A DNA stretch of 58,756 nt from Xenorhabdus koppenhoeferi. Lineage in GTDB: Bacteria > Pseudomonadota > Gammaproteobacteria > Enterobacterales > Enterobacteriaceae. Position numbers and translations under genes: made by a program. The DNA is taken from assembly GCF_900116635.1 (NCBI RefSeq), contig NZ_FPBJ01000022.1, forward strand, positions 1 through 58,756. The letters run 5' to 3'. The notes under the pieces were generated by a model. The model was not told where the DNA came from and ran no database searches. It saw only the letters and a list, made by a program, of their open reading frames with translations. Below are positions 18,561 through 27,858 of the stretch, in pieces; the first letter of the stretch is position 1; each line of letters starts with the position of its first letter.

Positions 18561-19091
18561 TCAAATTAGTTTATTTTCTTGCGTTAAAATATAAGCCTTA
18601 ATATTGGATACGATACTTTCTGTCGCTAAACTGGCATCTACAATGAAATCAGCACACTCACGGTATAATGGTTCTCTTTCAACCAATATGCCCTTGATTT
18701 CTTCAATGATAGATTTCCCTGTCAGGCTGGGGCGCTGTGAGTTTTCTGGGTTGAGGGATAATCGTTTGATTAAAACTTCTGCGGATGCTTGTAAATAAAT
18801 CACGATACCATTTTGTTGCATATAATGGCGATTTTCCGATGACAATACCATTCCCCCTCCCGTTGAAATAGTACATTCATTTTGGCTCACCGTTTTCAAT
18901 ATCTGGCTTTCCACTCTTCTGAAATATTCCCAGCCATGCTCTTCAACAAGATCGGAGATAGTCATTTTACTGGAGGCTTGAATACTGTCATCAGTGTCAA
19001 TAAATTTGTACGACAATGCTTCAGCCAACAACTTACCTATTGTCGTCTTCCCTGCACCTCGTGCGCCTACGATAAATAGAGTCTGTTTCAT
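18561..19091 (-). CDS. aroL: Shikimate kinase II
   Basis: 176 residues with the P-loop GARGAGKT (8-15), the shikimate-binding DTDD (32-35), the STGGGMV glycine stretch and the lid arginine in SQRPSLTGK. NRHYMQQNGIVIYL is close to the AroL rather than AroK sequence. It phosphorylates shikimate in the aromatic pathway. The gene stands alone between the aas remnant and the proA terminator, with a TTTACA-N4-TGTAAA dyad in its upstream region. Confidence 0.9.
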   Translation of the reverse strand: MKQTLFIVGARGAGKTTIGKLLAEALSYKFIDTDDSIQASSKMTISDLVEEHGWEYFRRVESQILKTVSQNECTISTGGGMVLSSENRHYMQQNGIVIYLQASAEVLIKRLSLNPENSQRPSLTGKSIIEEIKGILVEREPLYRECADFIVDASLATESIVSNIKAYILTQENKLI

Positions 19092-19153
19092 TTCGTTGCT
19101 TTCCTGAAGGTGATATAAAATTAAGCTTAAATATAAAGTATAGTAACTAAAAG

Positions 19154-19180
19154 TTTACACTAATGTAAATAATGTAAATG
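19154..19180. promoter_or_regulatory. Dyad and direct repeat upstream of aroL
   Basis: TTTACA (19154-19159) and TGTAAA (19164-19169) form a dyad with a four-base gap, followed by a second ATGTAAAT. The half-sites match the TyrR half-site, but the spacing is not the usual TGTAAA-N6-TTTACA, so TyrR control is only a possibility. Confidence 0.35.
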
Positions 19181-19198
19181 ATTTTTTCATCAAACAAA

Positions 19199-19224
19199 AA
19201 GTCACACCTAAATTAAGTGTGACT
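19199..19224 (-). terminator. proBA terminator
   Basis: GTCACAC/GTGTGAC stem with a ten-base AT loop and, on the minus strand, TTTTTG after it, about 40 bases after the proA stop. Confidence 0.85.
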
Positions 19225-19263
19225 CAACATAGTTGAATGAATTCTAATTAAAATAGAATTTGA

Positions 19264-20517
19264 TTAGCTGCGGGGTAAATAATCGCCATAGCCAATCCAT
19301 TTATATGTTGTCAGAGCATCAAGCCCCATTGGGCCTCTGGAGTGCAATTTCTGGGTACTGACAGCCACTTCAGCCCCCAAACCAAACTGACCACCATCAG
19401 TAAAGCGAGTGCTTGCATTCACATAAACAGCAGCAGAATCCACGTGACGCACAAAATAATCTGCCTGCTGCAAAGATTCAGTCAAAATTGCATCAGAATG
19501 AGCAGTACCATAAGTACGAATATGATCGATAGCCTGATAGATATCGCTGACAATCTCCACATTCATATCCAGCGATAACCATTCATCACAGTAATCCCCT
19601 TCCACTACTTCGACGACAGTCGCTGGGCCATCTTTCAACAATACCATTGCTGATGCACTCGCATGTAGTGTCACCCTCTGTTCCTTCATTTTGGTGCTTA
19701 GAATTGGCAGGAAACCAGCTGCAATTTTCTCATTCACCAACAGGGTTTCCAGTGAATTACAGGCACTTGGTCGTTGACCTTTTGCATTGGTGATGATTTC
19801 TAATGCTTTTTCAGTATTGATATTTTCATCTACATAAGTGTGGCAAACACCAATGCCTCCGGTAATCACTGGGATCGTAGATTGTTCACGACACAGTTTA
19901 TGTAATCCAGCACCACCGCGCGGGATCAACATATCTACATAACGATCCATTTTCAGTAATTCAGCCACCAGCTCGCGATCTGGTCTATTGATAGACTGAA
20001 CTGCCGCAGCAGGTAAACCACTTTGTTCCAACGCTTGCTGAATAACTTTAACCATAGCCTGATTGGTATGGTGGGTCTCTTTTCCACCGCGCAGTATTAC
20101 TGCATTACCCGTTTTCAGGCACAGTGATGCCACATCAATGGTCACATTAGGACGGGCTTCGTAAATCACGCCAATGACACCCAAAGGAACTCGATGACGG
20201 CTCAATTGCAATCCATTATCCAATAATTGTCCATCAATAACCTGCCCTACCGGATCAGCCAAACGACAGACCTGACGTACATCATTTGCAATGGCATTCA
20301 ACCGTTCTGGTGTCAGCAGTAACCGATCAAGCAGGGCTTCGCTCATGCTTTGCCCACGAGCGTGATCCATATCTTGTTGATTGGCTGCAAGGATTACTTC
20401 ATTTTCTGTTTCAAGCAAATCAGCAATGTGATTCAACACCTGATTTTTTTGGCTGGTACTTAATTGTGCCAACTGCCATGATGCTGCTTTGGCTGCTTTT
20501 CCCATCTGTTCTAGCAT
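19264..20517 (-). CDS. proA: Gamma-glutamyl phosphate reductase
   Basis: 417 residues, same as E. coli. NADPH-dependent reduction of glutamyl-5-phosphate to the semialdehyde in proline synthesis. The aldehyde-dehydrogenase-fold active site cysteine lies in the [11 protein letters not shown] block, and the C-terminal signature [20 protein letters not shown] is intact. It follows proB by about 30 bases and a terminator follows, so proBA is a two-gene operon. Confidence 0.98.
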   Translation of the reverse strand: MLEQMGKAAKAASWQLAQLSTSQKNQVLNHIADLLETENEVILAANQQDMDHARGQSMSEALLDRLLLTPERLNAIANDVRQVCRLADPVGQVIDGQLLDNGLQLSRHRVPLGVIGVIYEARPNVTIDVASLCLKTGNAVILRGGKETHHTNQAMVKVIQQALEQSGLPAAAVQSINRPDRELVAELLKMDRYVDMLIPRGGAGLHKLCREQSTIPVITGGIGVCHTYVDENINTEKALEIITNAKGQRPSACNSLETLLVNEKIAAGFLPILSTKMKEQRVTLHASASAMVLLKDGPATVVEVVEGDYCDEWLSLDMNVEIVSDIYQAIDHIRTYGTAHSDAILTESLQQADYFVRHVDSAAVYVNASTRFTDGGQFGLGAEVAVSTQKLHSRGPMGLDALTTYKWIGYGDYLPRS

Positions 20518-20546
20518 GGTGGAATCCTTAACTCATGATCAATTAA

Positions 20547-21650
20547 TTAACTTACGATCAAATCGTCACGGTGAACCGCAACGGCGCCATATTCATAACC
20601 GAGTATCTGGCTAATTTGTTGTGAATGATGCCCAGCTATCAAACGTAAAGCATCACTATTATAACGGCAAACGCCATGAGCCAAATCTTTGCCGGATAAG
20701 CTTAGAATGCGAATAACTTCACCACGGGAAAAATTACCTTTGATTTTTTTGATCCCCTTTGGCAACAAAGAACTGCCTTTCTGAAGAATGGCCGTTTCTG
20801 CGCCATGATCAATAATGATTTCTCCAGCCGGAGGTGCCCCAAAAATCCAGCGCTTACGGTTTTCCATCGGGCTAGACAAGCCATGAAAACGTGTTCCAAC
20901 TGGTTTTCCTTCAATAACGTCGGAAATCACATCCGGCTTGTCACCAGCAGCGATAATAACATCAATTCCCGCACGCCCGGCCACCCCTGCCGCCTGGAGC
21001 TTTGTGGCCATTCCTCCCGTACCTAAACCGGAAACGCTGTCTCCGGCCATCATTTTCAACTCATCGCTGATGTCATGCACTTCTGCGATCAATTCTGCAT
21101 CAAGGTTACTACGGGGATCAGCAGTATAAAGACCTTCAATATCAGTCAGGAGCAATAATTTATCCGCACAGCCCAAAATGGCGGCCAACGCAGAAAGATT
21201 ATCATTGTCACCAACTTTAATTTCTGCTGTAGCAACGGCATCATTTTCATTAATAATGGGAACAATGTGATTATCAAGCAATGCTTGCAGTGTATCTCTC
21301 GCATTCAGAAAACGTTCACGATCTTCCAAATCTGCACGAGTCAGCAACATTTGTCCGACATGAATACCATAAATTGAGAAAAGCTGTTCCCATAATTGAA
21401 TCAAGCGACTTTGTCCAACCGCTGCAAACAACTGTTTCGAAGCAATTGTTGCAGGAAGATCCGGATATCCTAAATGCTCACGTCCAGCCGCAATTGCGCC
21501 AGAAGTTACAATAATAATGCGGTGGCCTTTTTCATGCTGTTTAGCACATTGGCGAACCAATTCCACAATGTGGGCACGATTCAAACGACGAGAACCGCCG
21601 GTCAATACACTCGTCCCCAGTTTCACAACCAACGTTTGGCTGCCATTCAT
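20547..21650 (-). CDS. proB: Glutamate 5-kinase
   Basis: 367 residues from the second of two adjacent ATGs ([16 protein letters not shown]), exactly the E. coli length; the first ATG at 21653 is also possible. Amino-acid kinase domain with VVKLGTS and INENDAVAT, then a C-terminal PUA domain (about 275-367). It is the feedback-inhibited first step of proline synthesis. The 16-codon open extension upstream has no homology. Confidence 0.97.
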   Translation of the reverse strand: MNGSQTLVVKLGTSVLTGGSRRLNRAHIVELVRQCAKQHEKGHRIIIVTSGAIAAGREHLGYPDLPATIASKQLFAAVGQSRLIQLWEQLFSIYGIHVGQMLLTRADLEDRERFLNARDTLQALLDNHIVPIINENDAVATAEIKVGDNDNLSALAAILGCADKLLLLTDIEGLYTADPRSNLDAELIAEVHDISDELKMMAGDSVSGLGTGGMATKLQAAGVAGRAGIDVIIAAGDKPDVISDVIEGKPVGTRFHGLSSPMENRKRWIFGAPPAGEIIIDHGAETAILQKGSSLLPKGIKKIKGNFSRGEVIRILSLSGKDLAHGVCRYNSDALRLIAGHHSQQISQILGYEYGAVAVHRDDLIVS

Positions 21651-21769
21651 CATATTTCTGCCATTACAGTTATTTGAAAAATAATTTGCGAAAATCAATA
21701 TGTTTAAAAAACAATTCGCTTAAAAAGACGAACCGTTAAAAAACAATATTCAGTTTTAACAGGAGAGAA

Positions 21770-21793
21770 GCGTTATGCCAACTGGCATAACGC
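21770..21793. terminator. Hairpin after crl
   Basis: Perfect 10-bp stem GCGTTATGCC/GGCATAACGC with loop AACT, 20 bases after the crl stop. On the minus strand it is followed by TTCTCTCC, a weak T-run. Confidence 0.65.
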
Positions 21794-21813
21794 AAAATTT
21801 AAAGAAAGAAGAC

Positions 21814-22215
21814 TCATACCATGGTTTGAGTTTGGAGGGTGATGGTGTTTTCAGATGGAACCAAAGTAAGTTTGAGAGTATCGAAAGAATCGGCCAAACG
21901 TTTATGGAATGCCTGTAAAGTTGATTCAAGGTGTTCAAGATCAGCCTTTTTTCTGATATTCATTGAATTCCATTCGCCTTTTTTATCAAATAAGCCTATC
22001 TGATAATTATAAACAAAGCCCTGTCCCTGTTCTTCTAATTCTAACCACCATCCCCAAAATTCACGTTTTTCCGGCACCACTTTTGCACTGACACAAACAG
22101 CTAAACAGTCAAAGAAAAAATAACCGTTTTGGCATTTTAATTCACGTACATACGGCCCTAATGCAGAAAAACGCTTTAACAACTTATTTTTAGAATAACT
22201 TGCGGGTAAAGTCAT
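21814..22215 (-). CDS. crl: Sigma factor-binding protein Crl
   Basis: 133 residues, same length as E. coli Crl, with the conserved LGPYVRE, FFFDCLAVCV and REFWGWWLELE blocks. Crl binds RpoS and helps it form holoenzyme, so it boosts the stationary-phase regulon. GAGACC lies upstream of the ATG. The order proB, crl, frsA remnant, gpt follows E. coli. Confidence 0.96.
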   Translation of the reverse strand: MTLPASYSKNKLLKRFSALGPYVRELKCQNGYFFFDCLAVCVSAKVVPEKREFWGWWLELEEQGQGFVYNYQIGLFDKKGEWNSMNIRKKADLEHLESTLQAFHKRLADSFDTLKLTLVPSENTITLQTQTMV

Positions 22216-22287
22216 ACAAAGGTCTCCTTATATACAGAATCACCTTTGTATCAAATGATTAAAAAATATCAAGTAATAAATTTTATT

Positions 22288-22482
22288 TTATAAAACTTTA
22301 TCTTTCAGCCATACACTTATTTCGTGTAACGCCTTATTGAAACCACCATAAATTGACTTAGCAGGAATTGCCTTCAACGAACCATCCATTGATGACATTG
22401 CAATCAATTTTGAGTCTTTTCTTGGGCTGAAAATCTCATCTTCCCAACACACTGACAACATCAACGATTCTGAAAGGTTTTT
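22288..22482 (-). pseudogene. frsA: C-terminal remnant of frsA
   Basis: About 64 codons in one frame end in ISVWLKDKVL and stop at 22288. They match the C-terminus of enteric FrsA (pattern CWEDEIFSP, DSKLIAMSSMDGS, then the terminal helix). FrsA is an alpha/beta-hydrolase-like protein of more than 400 residues that lies between crl and gpt in E. coli, the same place. The frame is closed by a stop upstream and no start is available, so this is a relic. Confidence 0.85.
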
Positions 22483-22505
22483 TTAGTCATGACAAAAGAA
22501 AAATC

Positions 22506-22967
22506 TTACTGCTCATCACAAATAGGTGGAATAAACATTACGCCTATATCCCATGGCTGCTCAATCCATGTGTTTTGGGGAATATCAACAACATAATCAT
22601 CCACAAGTGGGCAACCGGCAGGTTTCGCAAAAATAGTTACAAAATGGGCTTTAGGATACATATCGCGAATTGCCTTCGCAGTACCACCAGTATCAACCAA
22701 ATCATCAACAACGATAAAGCCTTCACCGTCACCTTCCGCTTTTTTTAATACGGTCAATTCACGCTGATTACTATGATCATAACTGGAAATACAAACAGTA
22801 TCGACATGGCGAATCCCTAATTCACGAGCCAATAATGCTCCCGGCACAAGGCCGCCACGGCTAACTGCGATGATACCCTTCCACTGTTCTACAGGAAGTA
22901 AACGTTGCGCCAATTTACGGGCATGTATTTGCAACATATCCCACGTTACAACATATTTTTCACTCAT
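22506..22967 (-). CDS. gpt: Xanthine-guanine phosphoribosyltransferase
   Basis: 153 residues (E. coli 152). It converts guanine and xanthine with PRPP to GMP and XMP at the inner membrane. The PRPP-binding motif [14 protein letters not shown] is at residues 84-97, and SRGGLVPG binds pyrophosphate. Confidence 0.98.
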   Translation of the reverse strand: MSEKYVVTWDMLQIHARKLAQRLLPVEQWKGIIAVSRGGLVPGALLARELGIRHVDTVCISSYDHSNQRELTVLKKAEGDGEGFIVVDDLVDTGGTAKAIRDMYPKAHFVTIFAKPAGCPLVDDYVVDIPQNTWIEQPWDIGVMFIPPICDEQ

Positions 22968-23318
22968 AAAATTTGATCCTGGAAACTAAGAATATTTCAA
23001 AAAAGCGTTTTTTTGCGGAAAAAAGTTGCGCGAAATTATAGTGATTTGAGTAGACAAAAACCAGTAAAAACAAGGTAACTCCTTGTATCTTGAAAATTGA
23101 TTACAATATAAACATGATTAGATTTGGCACGGTGTGTGCAGCCCGATAACTCCTAGGGATTTAAAGCCCGTGGGGGAGCAACTGGCACCACACTGAGCCA
23201 CTCATCTGAAACCCAAACAGTTCGTAGCATGATGGTGAGGCTTAGTGAGTTTTTGGCGAAATTGATTATACCAAATCATCATGCTGTTCAAATTCCATTC
23301 ACAAAACGTCAACATGCC
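22968..23318. other. Intergenic, with a GC-richer block
   Basis: 350 bases between gpt and exsA-like gene. The stretch 23125-23245 is clearly richer in G and C than its surroundings and contains the near-repeats GGCACGGTGTG and GGCACCACACT. No ORF of note. It could be the gpt leader or a structured RNA; nothing is recognised. Confidence 0.4.
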
Positions 23319-24134
23319 CTAATCTTTGCCATATCTGGCACGATTCGGTGTACAACCAAAACGTCGGCGATAGTTCTGAGTAAAGTAGGACTGACTGGAA
23401 AAACCTGATTCCATTGAAATATCGGCAATAGTCATATCGCTATTTAATAATAATTGATGGGCATACAAAATGCGCTGTTCGCTGATCCATGCTTTAGGAG
23501 AGGTGCCATAGACACTGTTAAACAATTCCTTAAAAGAAGTTAGCCCCATGCCGAACTCCCGTGCAAAGTCATTCAGCCTCCACTCCTTGAGATAGTGAGT
23601 CTCCATAAATGTTTGCAGGCGTTCTACTTGACGATTGCTTAGTTTCCTGAGGATAAACATTAATAATGTTCCCTGTTTACCCAAGGAAAGCAACAGCAAT
23701 AATTCTTCAACTCTTAATTGAATTAACGATGGGGGAGAATCATGAGCCAGTAGGTTGGCAAGTCCACGAATGCTCTCCGTCAGTAGAGGAGAATGATTAA
23801 AAGGGATCAACCTATAAGCAGGAAAATCCTGCCGCTCTATTTTACTCAGTAATGATCCAAAACGTTTTAAGAAACTACGCAGAAATTCCATATGCAATGG
23901 TATCCATAATACCTGACAATTTTCCGTATTAGTTTTGGCCGCATAGTTTCCCTGATGGGTAAAAAGAATCTGATTCGACGTGATATGATATGTATTGATG
24001 CAATCTTTCCACTCCATTTCACCATCGAGTAAAATATACAGCCCTCTTTGTTTATGTTCCAGGATATTGAAATCTGGTATGGTTAGTTGGAGAGTACAAA
24101 TACTCTTTTGATTTGATCCTGTCGTCCTTTTCAT
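23319..24134 (-). CDS. AraC-family regulator of the ExsA/LcrF (type III secretion) type
   Basis: 271 residues, against 278 for Pseudomonas ExsA. The C-terminal AraC domain (about 165-268, two helix-turn-helix units) is very close to ExsA: LSNRQVERLQTFMETHYLKEW, FAREFGMGLTSFKELF, RILYAHQLLLNSDM and FSSQSYFTQNYRRRFG. The N-terminal half also follows ExsA (GLYILLDGEMEW, LWIPL, SPLLTESIRGLANLL), the part that meets anti-activator ExsD. Known members activate type III secretion operons. No secretion genes, exsC, exsD or exsE are in the window, so it is an orphan here. The gene is intact. Confidence 0.9.
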   Translation of the reverse strand: MKRTTGSNQKSICTLQLTIPDFNILEHKQRGLYILLDGEMEWKDCINTYHITSNQILFTHQGNYAAKTNTENCQVLWIPLHMEFLRSFLKRFGSLLSKIERQDFPAYRLIPFNHSPLLTESIRGLANLLAHDSPPSLIQLRVEELLLLLSLGKQGTLLMFILRKLSNRQVERLQTFMETHYLKEWRLNDFAREFGMGLTSFKELFNSVYGTSPKAWISEQRILYAHQLLLNSDMTIADISMESGFSSQSYFTQNYRRRFGCTPNRARYGKD

Positions 24135-25018
24135 TTTATACTCCTAATGTTCCGTATCATGAGTAATCATTTTTTTTGATGAGTGCATGGTATATTTATT
24201 TTATTAGTTAATGAATGTTGAAAAAACTTCTCTAACTCTTCAGATTATGTTGATAAAATCGAACGCTGATTTAAACATTATTGAAAGATCTTGAAAGTTA
24301 ATGCATAACATCAATTAAATCACTTTGGGTATTATATATCTAAATAAATATTTGTGTTAGATTTAAGTGTGAAAATTTTTTATATAAATTTATCCTCCAT
24401 ATCTTTATGTGATTGAAAAAAACTTGTTTGTGGTTTGTTTGTTTTTTGTCTTTCCTTGTTTAATATTTATGTAATTATTTTGAATGGTTTATAGTGATTA
24501 TTACCATTAAAGATTTTTAGCTGTTTTTTTATTTGTAGTTACTTAAGGAAATTAACATTAAGACTCTGTTGAGATATTTCAAAAGTTAGTTATACCTTTC
24601 AAAGGCAAAATGGTATCTATGTTTAGTTACCATTGCTTTTTCTCTATACTAAAAGGTCTCTATACCAAAAGTATAATTCTGATAATTTATCTAATGTTTT
24701 TAATTCTTATTTACCCAAAGTTAATGTTAGGATTGCTAATTTAATAGGGTCTTGTCAGAAAATAAAATTATCATGATAGATTTTCTTATTTTGAAAGTGT
24801 GAGATAATCTCATGATAATTCAGAGTGTTAAACTAAAATAACAGCGTTATCCGTATAATAACGCTATAAATACCTCTGTTATAGATTAGTAGTTTGTTTT
24901 TTATACTAGTAAAATAGTAGGATGTGTTTTCACTGGCTTTTTTCCATGATTCGCTGAGGAAAACTCAGAGATATATTTTTAATGAAATACAAGAAAAAAC
25001 CTCAAAAACGAGAAAGAT
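24135..25018. other. Long AT-rich intergenic region
   Basis: Almost 900 bases of strongly AT-rich DNA between divergent exsA-type and bactofilin genes, with no credible ORF. It contains the inverted repeat AATTATCATGA (24766-24776) / TCATGATAATT (24810-24820) and a hairpin AGCGTTAT/ATAACGCT (24843-24865). The size and base composition suggest a regulatory region bound by nucleoid proteins. Confidence 0.5.
24766..24865. promoter_or_regulatory. Inverted repeats upstream of bactofilin gene
   Basis: AATTATCATGA and TCATGATAATT are perfect inverted arms 33 bases apart, each built around TCATGA, so they look like two binding sites for one dimer. A hairpin at 24843-24865 follows. The bactofilin ATG is about 150 bases downstream. 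Confidence 0.4.
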
Positions 25019-25684
25019 ATGAAAGAGTATCGTTTTTCAGATAACACTATTTTATGTAGTGTATGGCTTCTTTGGAGTGTTGCTTTAGGGTTATACCTTT
25101 ATGATCATCAACTTAGTTGTGCCATAACAGCAATTCTATCTTTTTTAGCTTTAGTGTTTTACTTCACAAAAATGAAATTGAGAATAAAAGCTATGTTTGG
25201 AAAAAAAACTGAGGCACCTGTTGCCAGCTCTACTACACTAATCACACCAATACAGACAGAAGAGAAAAAAGCACCTATTGCAGATGCTCGCCCCAATACC
25301 ATTATCGCTAAAAACTCTGTATTTAAGGGGGATATTGATATGGAAGGGGATATTCAGGTTTGGGGTAAAGTCATCGGCAATATCCGAGTGAAGGGTGGCG
25401 CCATTCGTATTATGCATGCCGGCAAAATTGAAGGTGAACTTAACGCACCTGAAATCTTTATTGATGGCCATGTCGAAGGGACATGTTGTGCGGAAACTTT
25501 GGATATTCTTGAACATGGGGAATTACGGGGAATCAGCCGCAGTGGAAGCATGTCAATTCGGCGTGGTGGGCTATTTGTTGGGCAGTCTGAGCAAGTTGAG
25601 AATAAGAAAAAGCCTGAGATAGAGCGAGTTGTTTCGATCAAGGATAATCAAGGAGATAAATCAAAAACTAAAAATAGCGCTTGA
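25019..25684 (+). CDS. Membrane-anchored bactofilin (CcmA-like)
   Basis: 221 residues. Two hydrophobic N-terminal segments (about 10-29 and 33-50) precede a bactofilin/CcmA beta-helix of six or seven short repeats (about 90-190: GDIDMEGDIQVWGKVIGNI and so on), then a charged tail. Bactofilins polymerise without nucleotide and position cell-wall enzymes; the Proteus homologue CcmA affects cell curvature and swarming. It stands alone and is followed by a strong terminator, so it is a monocistron. Confidence 0.88.
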   Translation: MKEYRFSDNTILCSVWLLWSVALGLYLYDHQLSCAITAILSFLALVFYFTKMKLRIKAMFGKKTEAPVASSTTLITPIQTEEKKAPIADARPNTIIAKNSVFKGDIDMEGDIQVWGKVIGNIRVKGGAIRIMHAGKIEGELNAPEIFIDGHVEGTCCAETLDILEHGELRGISRSGSMSIRRGGLFVGQSEQVENKKKPEIERVVSIKDNQGDKSKTKNSA

Positions 25685-25717
25685 TAGCTGTTCGTAACAT
25701 CAAATTCCATGTTTTAC

Positions 25718-25754
25718 TGCCGGAAAACGAGTATGATTTCCGGCATTTTTTATT
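25718..25754 (+). terminator. Terminator after bactofilin gene
   Basis: TGCCGGAAA/TTTCCGGCA stem with a ten-base loop, followed by TTTTTATTTTTAT. Confidence 0.93.
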
Positions 25755-25813
25755 TTTATTGCCGATTAATTTTCCCTGAATTCAAGGGGGCATTGTGTAA
25801 TTACCGCTCAGAG

Positions 25814-26431
25814 TTACTGTTTGGAAATAACCAGAGCAACGCGGCCGATGAATTGAATATCGCTGATTGCACAATCAAAAGTAACATCATTATCACTGAC
25901 CCGAATCTTACTGATCGGAATTTTGGCAATCTTTTTGATGCTGTGCATGCCCTCAATATCCACCAGCCATAAACCGTCCTGAATACTATCTTCCTGAGTA
26001 TCCAGCAAATACCATGCAGTACCATCATCAACAACCAGTGGATTTCCAAGTTCCTTGGAAATTAATTCGCTATCCAGAATGACAGAAGTGGCTTCATTCA
26101 ATTTACCTCCCGATAGCTTTACACGAGAAATCGACGGAGCAATTATATTTTCCAACCGTTCTGTTTTGCCATTTTCTCCATCTGGAAACATTTCTCCCTG
26201 ACCTGTGCTCAACCACAGCAGTGAAGCACCAGTTTCGAGATTACACTGGATGACCCAATCCGCAGGAAAACTATCACGCAGATAGCGGTTTGCCATCGTA
26301 CTTTTGGAAACGCCTAAATGGTCACTCAGGGCCTGACGTGATTTAAATCCATACGCGCGGACAAGACGTTCAATAGCGGGTCTTCCCCCACTATCAGCCC
26401 CCATCCTGATCTCAATATTGGTGTTTTTCAT
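25814..26431 (-). CDS. Phage CI-type repressor (186/P2-like family)
   Basis: 205 residues from ATG 26431; GTG at 26440 and ATG at 26404 are alternatives and no ribosome binding site decides. The N-terminal helix-turn-helix (RPAIERLVRAYGFKSRQALS, then HLGVSKSTMANRY) is the Phage_CI_repr type, and the C-terminal half is an S24/LexA-like domain. A 19-bp perfect operator-like palindrome lies 37 bases upstream. No other phage gene is adjacent, so it is a domesticated or leftover repressor. Confidence 0.85.
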   Translation of the reverse strand: MKNTNIEIRMGADSGGRPAIERLVRAYGFKSRQALSDHLGVSKSTMANRYLRDSFPADWVIQCNLETGASLLWLSTGQGEMFPDGENGKTERLENIIAPSISRVKLSGGKLNEATSVILDSELISKELGNPLVVDDGTAWYLLDTQEDSIQDGLWLVDIEGMHSIKKIAKIPISKIRVSDNDVTFDCAISDIQFIGRVALVISKQ

Positions 26432-26443
26432 TGATAGCACAGA

Positions 26444-26486
26444 TAACAGTTGTTAGCATCCTATTATTGATCTCATATTGAGATCA
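26444..26486. promoter_or_regulatory. Operator-like palindromes before CI-type gene
   Basis: TAACAGTTGTTA (26444-26455) and TGATCTCA-TAT-TGAGATCA (26468-26486, perfect 8-bp arms) are close together. A half-site TGATCTCA recurs at 26407-26414 inside the start of the repressor gene. This multi-site arrangement fits autoregulation by the repressor. Confidence 0.6.
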
Positions 26487-26965
26487 TTTGTGGGTCTAGA
26501 CTGGTTACGCCGATAACCATTGAGAGATATTGCATCATGAACGTCCAGATTTCAATCTTTAAACATACCTTGTATCGAAGTGATTCAAGAATGGTATTAA
26601 GGATAGTTGAGAATAGACGGAAATTAGGTTGAAAAAGAAATGTTGAGGGAAAATATGGCGAATACTGAGAAAAAAATTTGTCCAGATTAACCTCGACCAA
26701 CAGCTGGAAGGATTGAATCATTTGTCGAAGATAAGGGTGATATATCACATTTTGTTGGTATATTCAACTCTAATCAATAAAAGAATAGAGAGAATTTCAC
26801 TTTTTCATTTTGTTTATAATATTGGAATTATTTTTTGTATTTTCATCACTGATAATTTGTTTTTAAATTCAGTAATAACAGATATGTTTGGTTTTTTTGG
26901 TATTATTGATAGATTGTTATGAACAGGCGAGAAAACAGTAATATTGTGCTTTCCGAATATAATCT

Positions 26966-26993
26966 AAGAGCCTGCTCCATGAGGCTCTTTTTC
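26966..26993 (+). terminator. Terminator-like hairpin
   Basis: AAGAGCCT/AGGCTCTT stem with an eight-base loop and TTTTTCT after it on the plus strand. It also lies just after the stop of the minus-strand gene ending at 26997 and may act both ways. Confidence 0.7.
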
Positions 26994-26996
26994 TAA

Positions 26997-27770
26997 TTAT
27001 TCAGCATCTTCTTCAGAGAAATATCTATCCCAAATTTTCTGATAAGTCCCATCTGCTTTTATTTCAGTAATGGCTTTATTTACTGCGGCTTTTAATTCAG
27101 TATCATTTTTACGGAGAAGTACGGCGATTTGTGATGCCTGAGTATCAGCGGCAACAATTTTTACCGGCGCATCCGGGCGATGTTTTTTGTAATCGAGATA
27201 AGAGAGTTTATCGTTGATTGTTGCATCTGCACGGCCTGTGCTCACCAGATCGACCTCCTGATTAAAACCATTGGTGCCAATAATGTCTGCTCCGTAATGT
27301 CTGGCGATCTGGGCAAAATTATTGGTCAGGGTGTGCGCTGATCTTTTCCCTTTTAGATCGCTGAACCTTTTAATATCGCTGTTATCTGTGCGGGTAATCA
27401 GTACCGCTTCTGAAATAACATAGGGCAGGGAGAAGCTGTACTTTTTTTCACGCTCTGGCGTAATGGCGATTTGGTTCACTACCGCATCGGAACGTCCGGC
27501 ATCAAGGCCACCAATCAAACCATCCCATTTACCTTCAATAAATTCAGGCTTCACTTTCATGCGCAGTGTGATTTCACGGCCGATTTCTACGTCGAATCCA
27601 GTCAATTTTCCGGAAGCATCATGATAACTGAATGGAGCATAAGCACCTTCTGTTCCAATTTTGAATATTCCTGTGGATTGGATCTTATCAAGAGTAGATT
27701 GCGCATACGCGAGATGGAGGAGACCAAACTGCACAATACCCGCCAATAAGATTGTTAGTATGGTTTTCAT
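26997..27770 (-). CDS. Periplasmic amino-acid-binding protein of an ABC transporter
   Basis: 257 residues from the ATG at 27770, preceded by GGAGAAATAGA; the open frame runs 15 codons further up. A signal peptide (hydrophobic core, then AYA before QS, cut near residue 23) leads into a type 3 solute-binding fold: IGTEGAYAPFSYHD, GKLTGFDVEI, KWDGLIGGLDAGRSDAVVNQ, ITPEREKKYSFSLPY. The pattern is closest to the L-cystine or polar amino acid group (TcyJ-like). No permease or ATPase gene is next to it, so it depends on partners elsewhere. Confidence 0.88.
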   Translation of the reverse strand: MKTILTILLAGIVQFGLLHLAYAQSTLDKIQSTGIFKIGTEGAYAPFSYHDASGKLTGFDVEIGREITLRMKVKPEFIEGKWDGLIGGLDAGRSDAVVNQIAITPEREKKYSFSLPYVISEAVLITRTDNSDIKRFSDLKGKRSAHTLTNNFAQIARHYGADIIGTNGFNQEVDLVSTGRADATINDKLSYLDYKKHRPDAPVKIVAADTQASQIAVLLRKNDTELKAAVNKAITEIKADGTYQKIWDRYFSEEDAE

Positions 27771-27858
27771 TCTATTTCTCCGAGAGGAAATACTTATTTT
27801 TAAAATGACTCTCACTATACGAGAATATCAAAAACCTTATATATAAAATAAACTTATA

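Larger units (their letters stand above)
26432..26996. other. Intergenic phage-relic region
   Basis: 565 bases with the CI operator palindromes, a 31-codon ORF at 26537-26632 without a convincing ribosome binding site, and AT-rich sequence. No further phage gene can be named. Confidence 0.45.

Noticed and set aside
26713-26922. 69-codon hydrophobic frame on the plus strand
   Set aside because: AT-rich DNA easily gives such frames; there is no ribosome binding site and no phage family match.
25814-26996. A prophage
   Set aside because: Only a repressor and operator-like sites are present; no integrase, structural or lysis genes.
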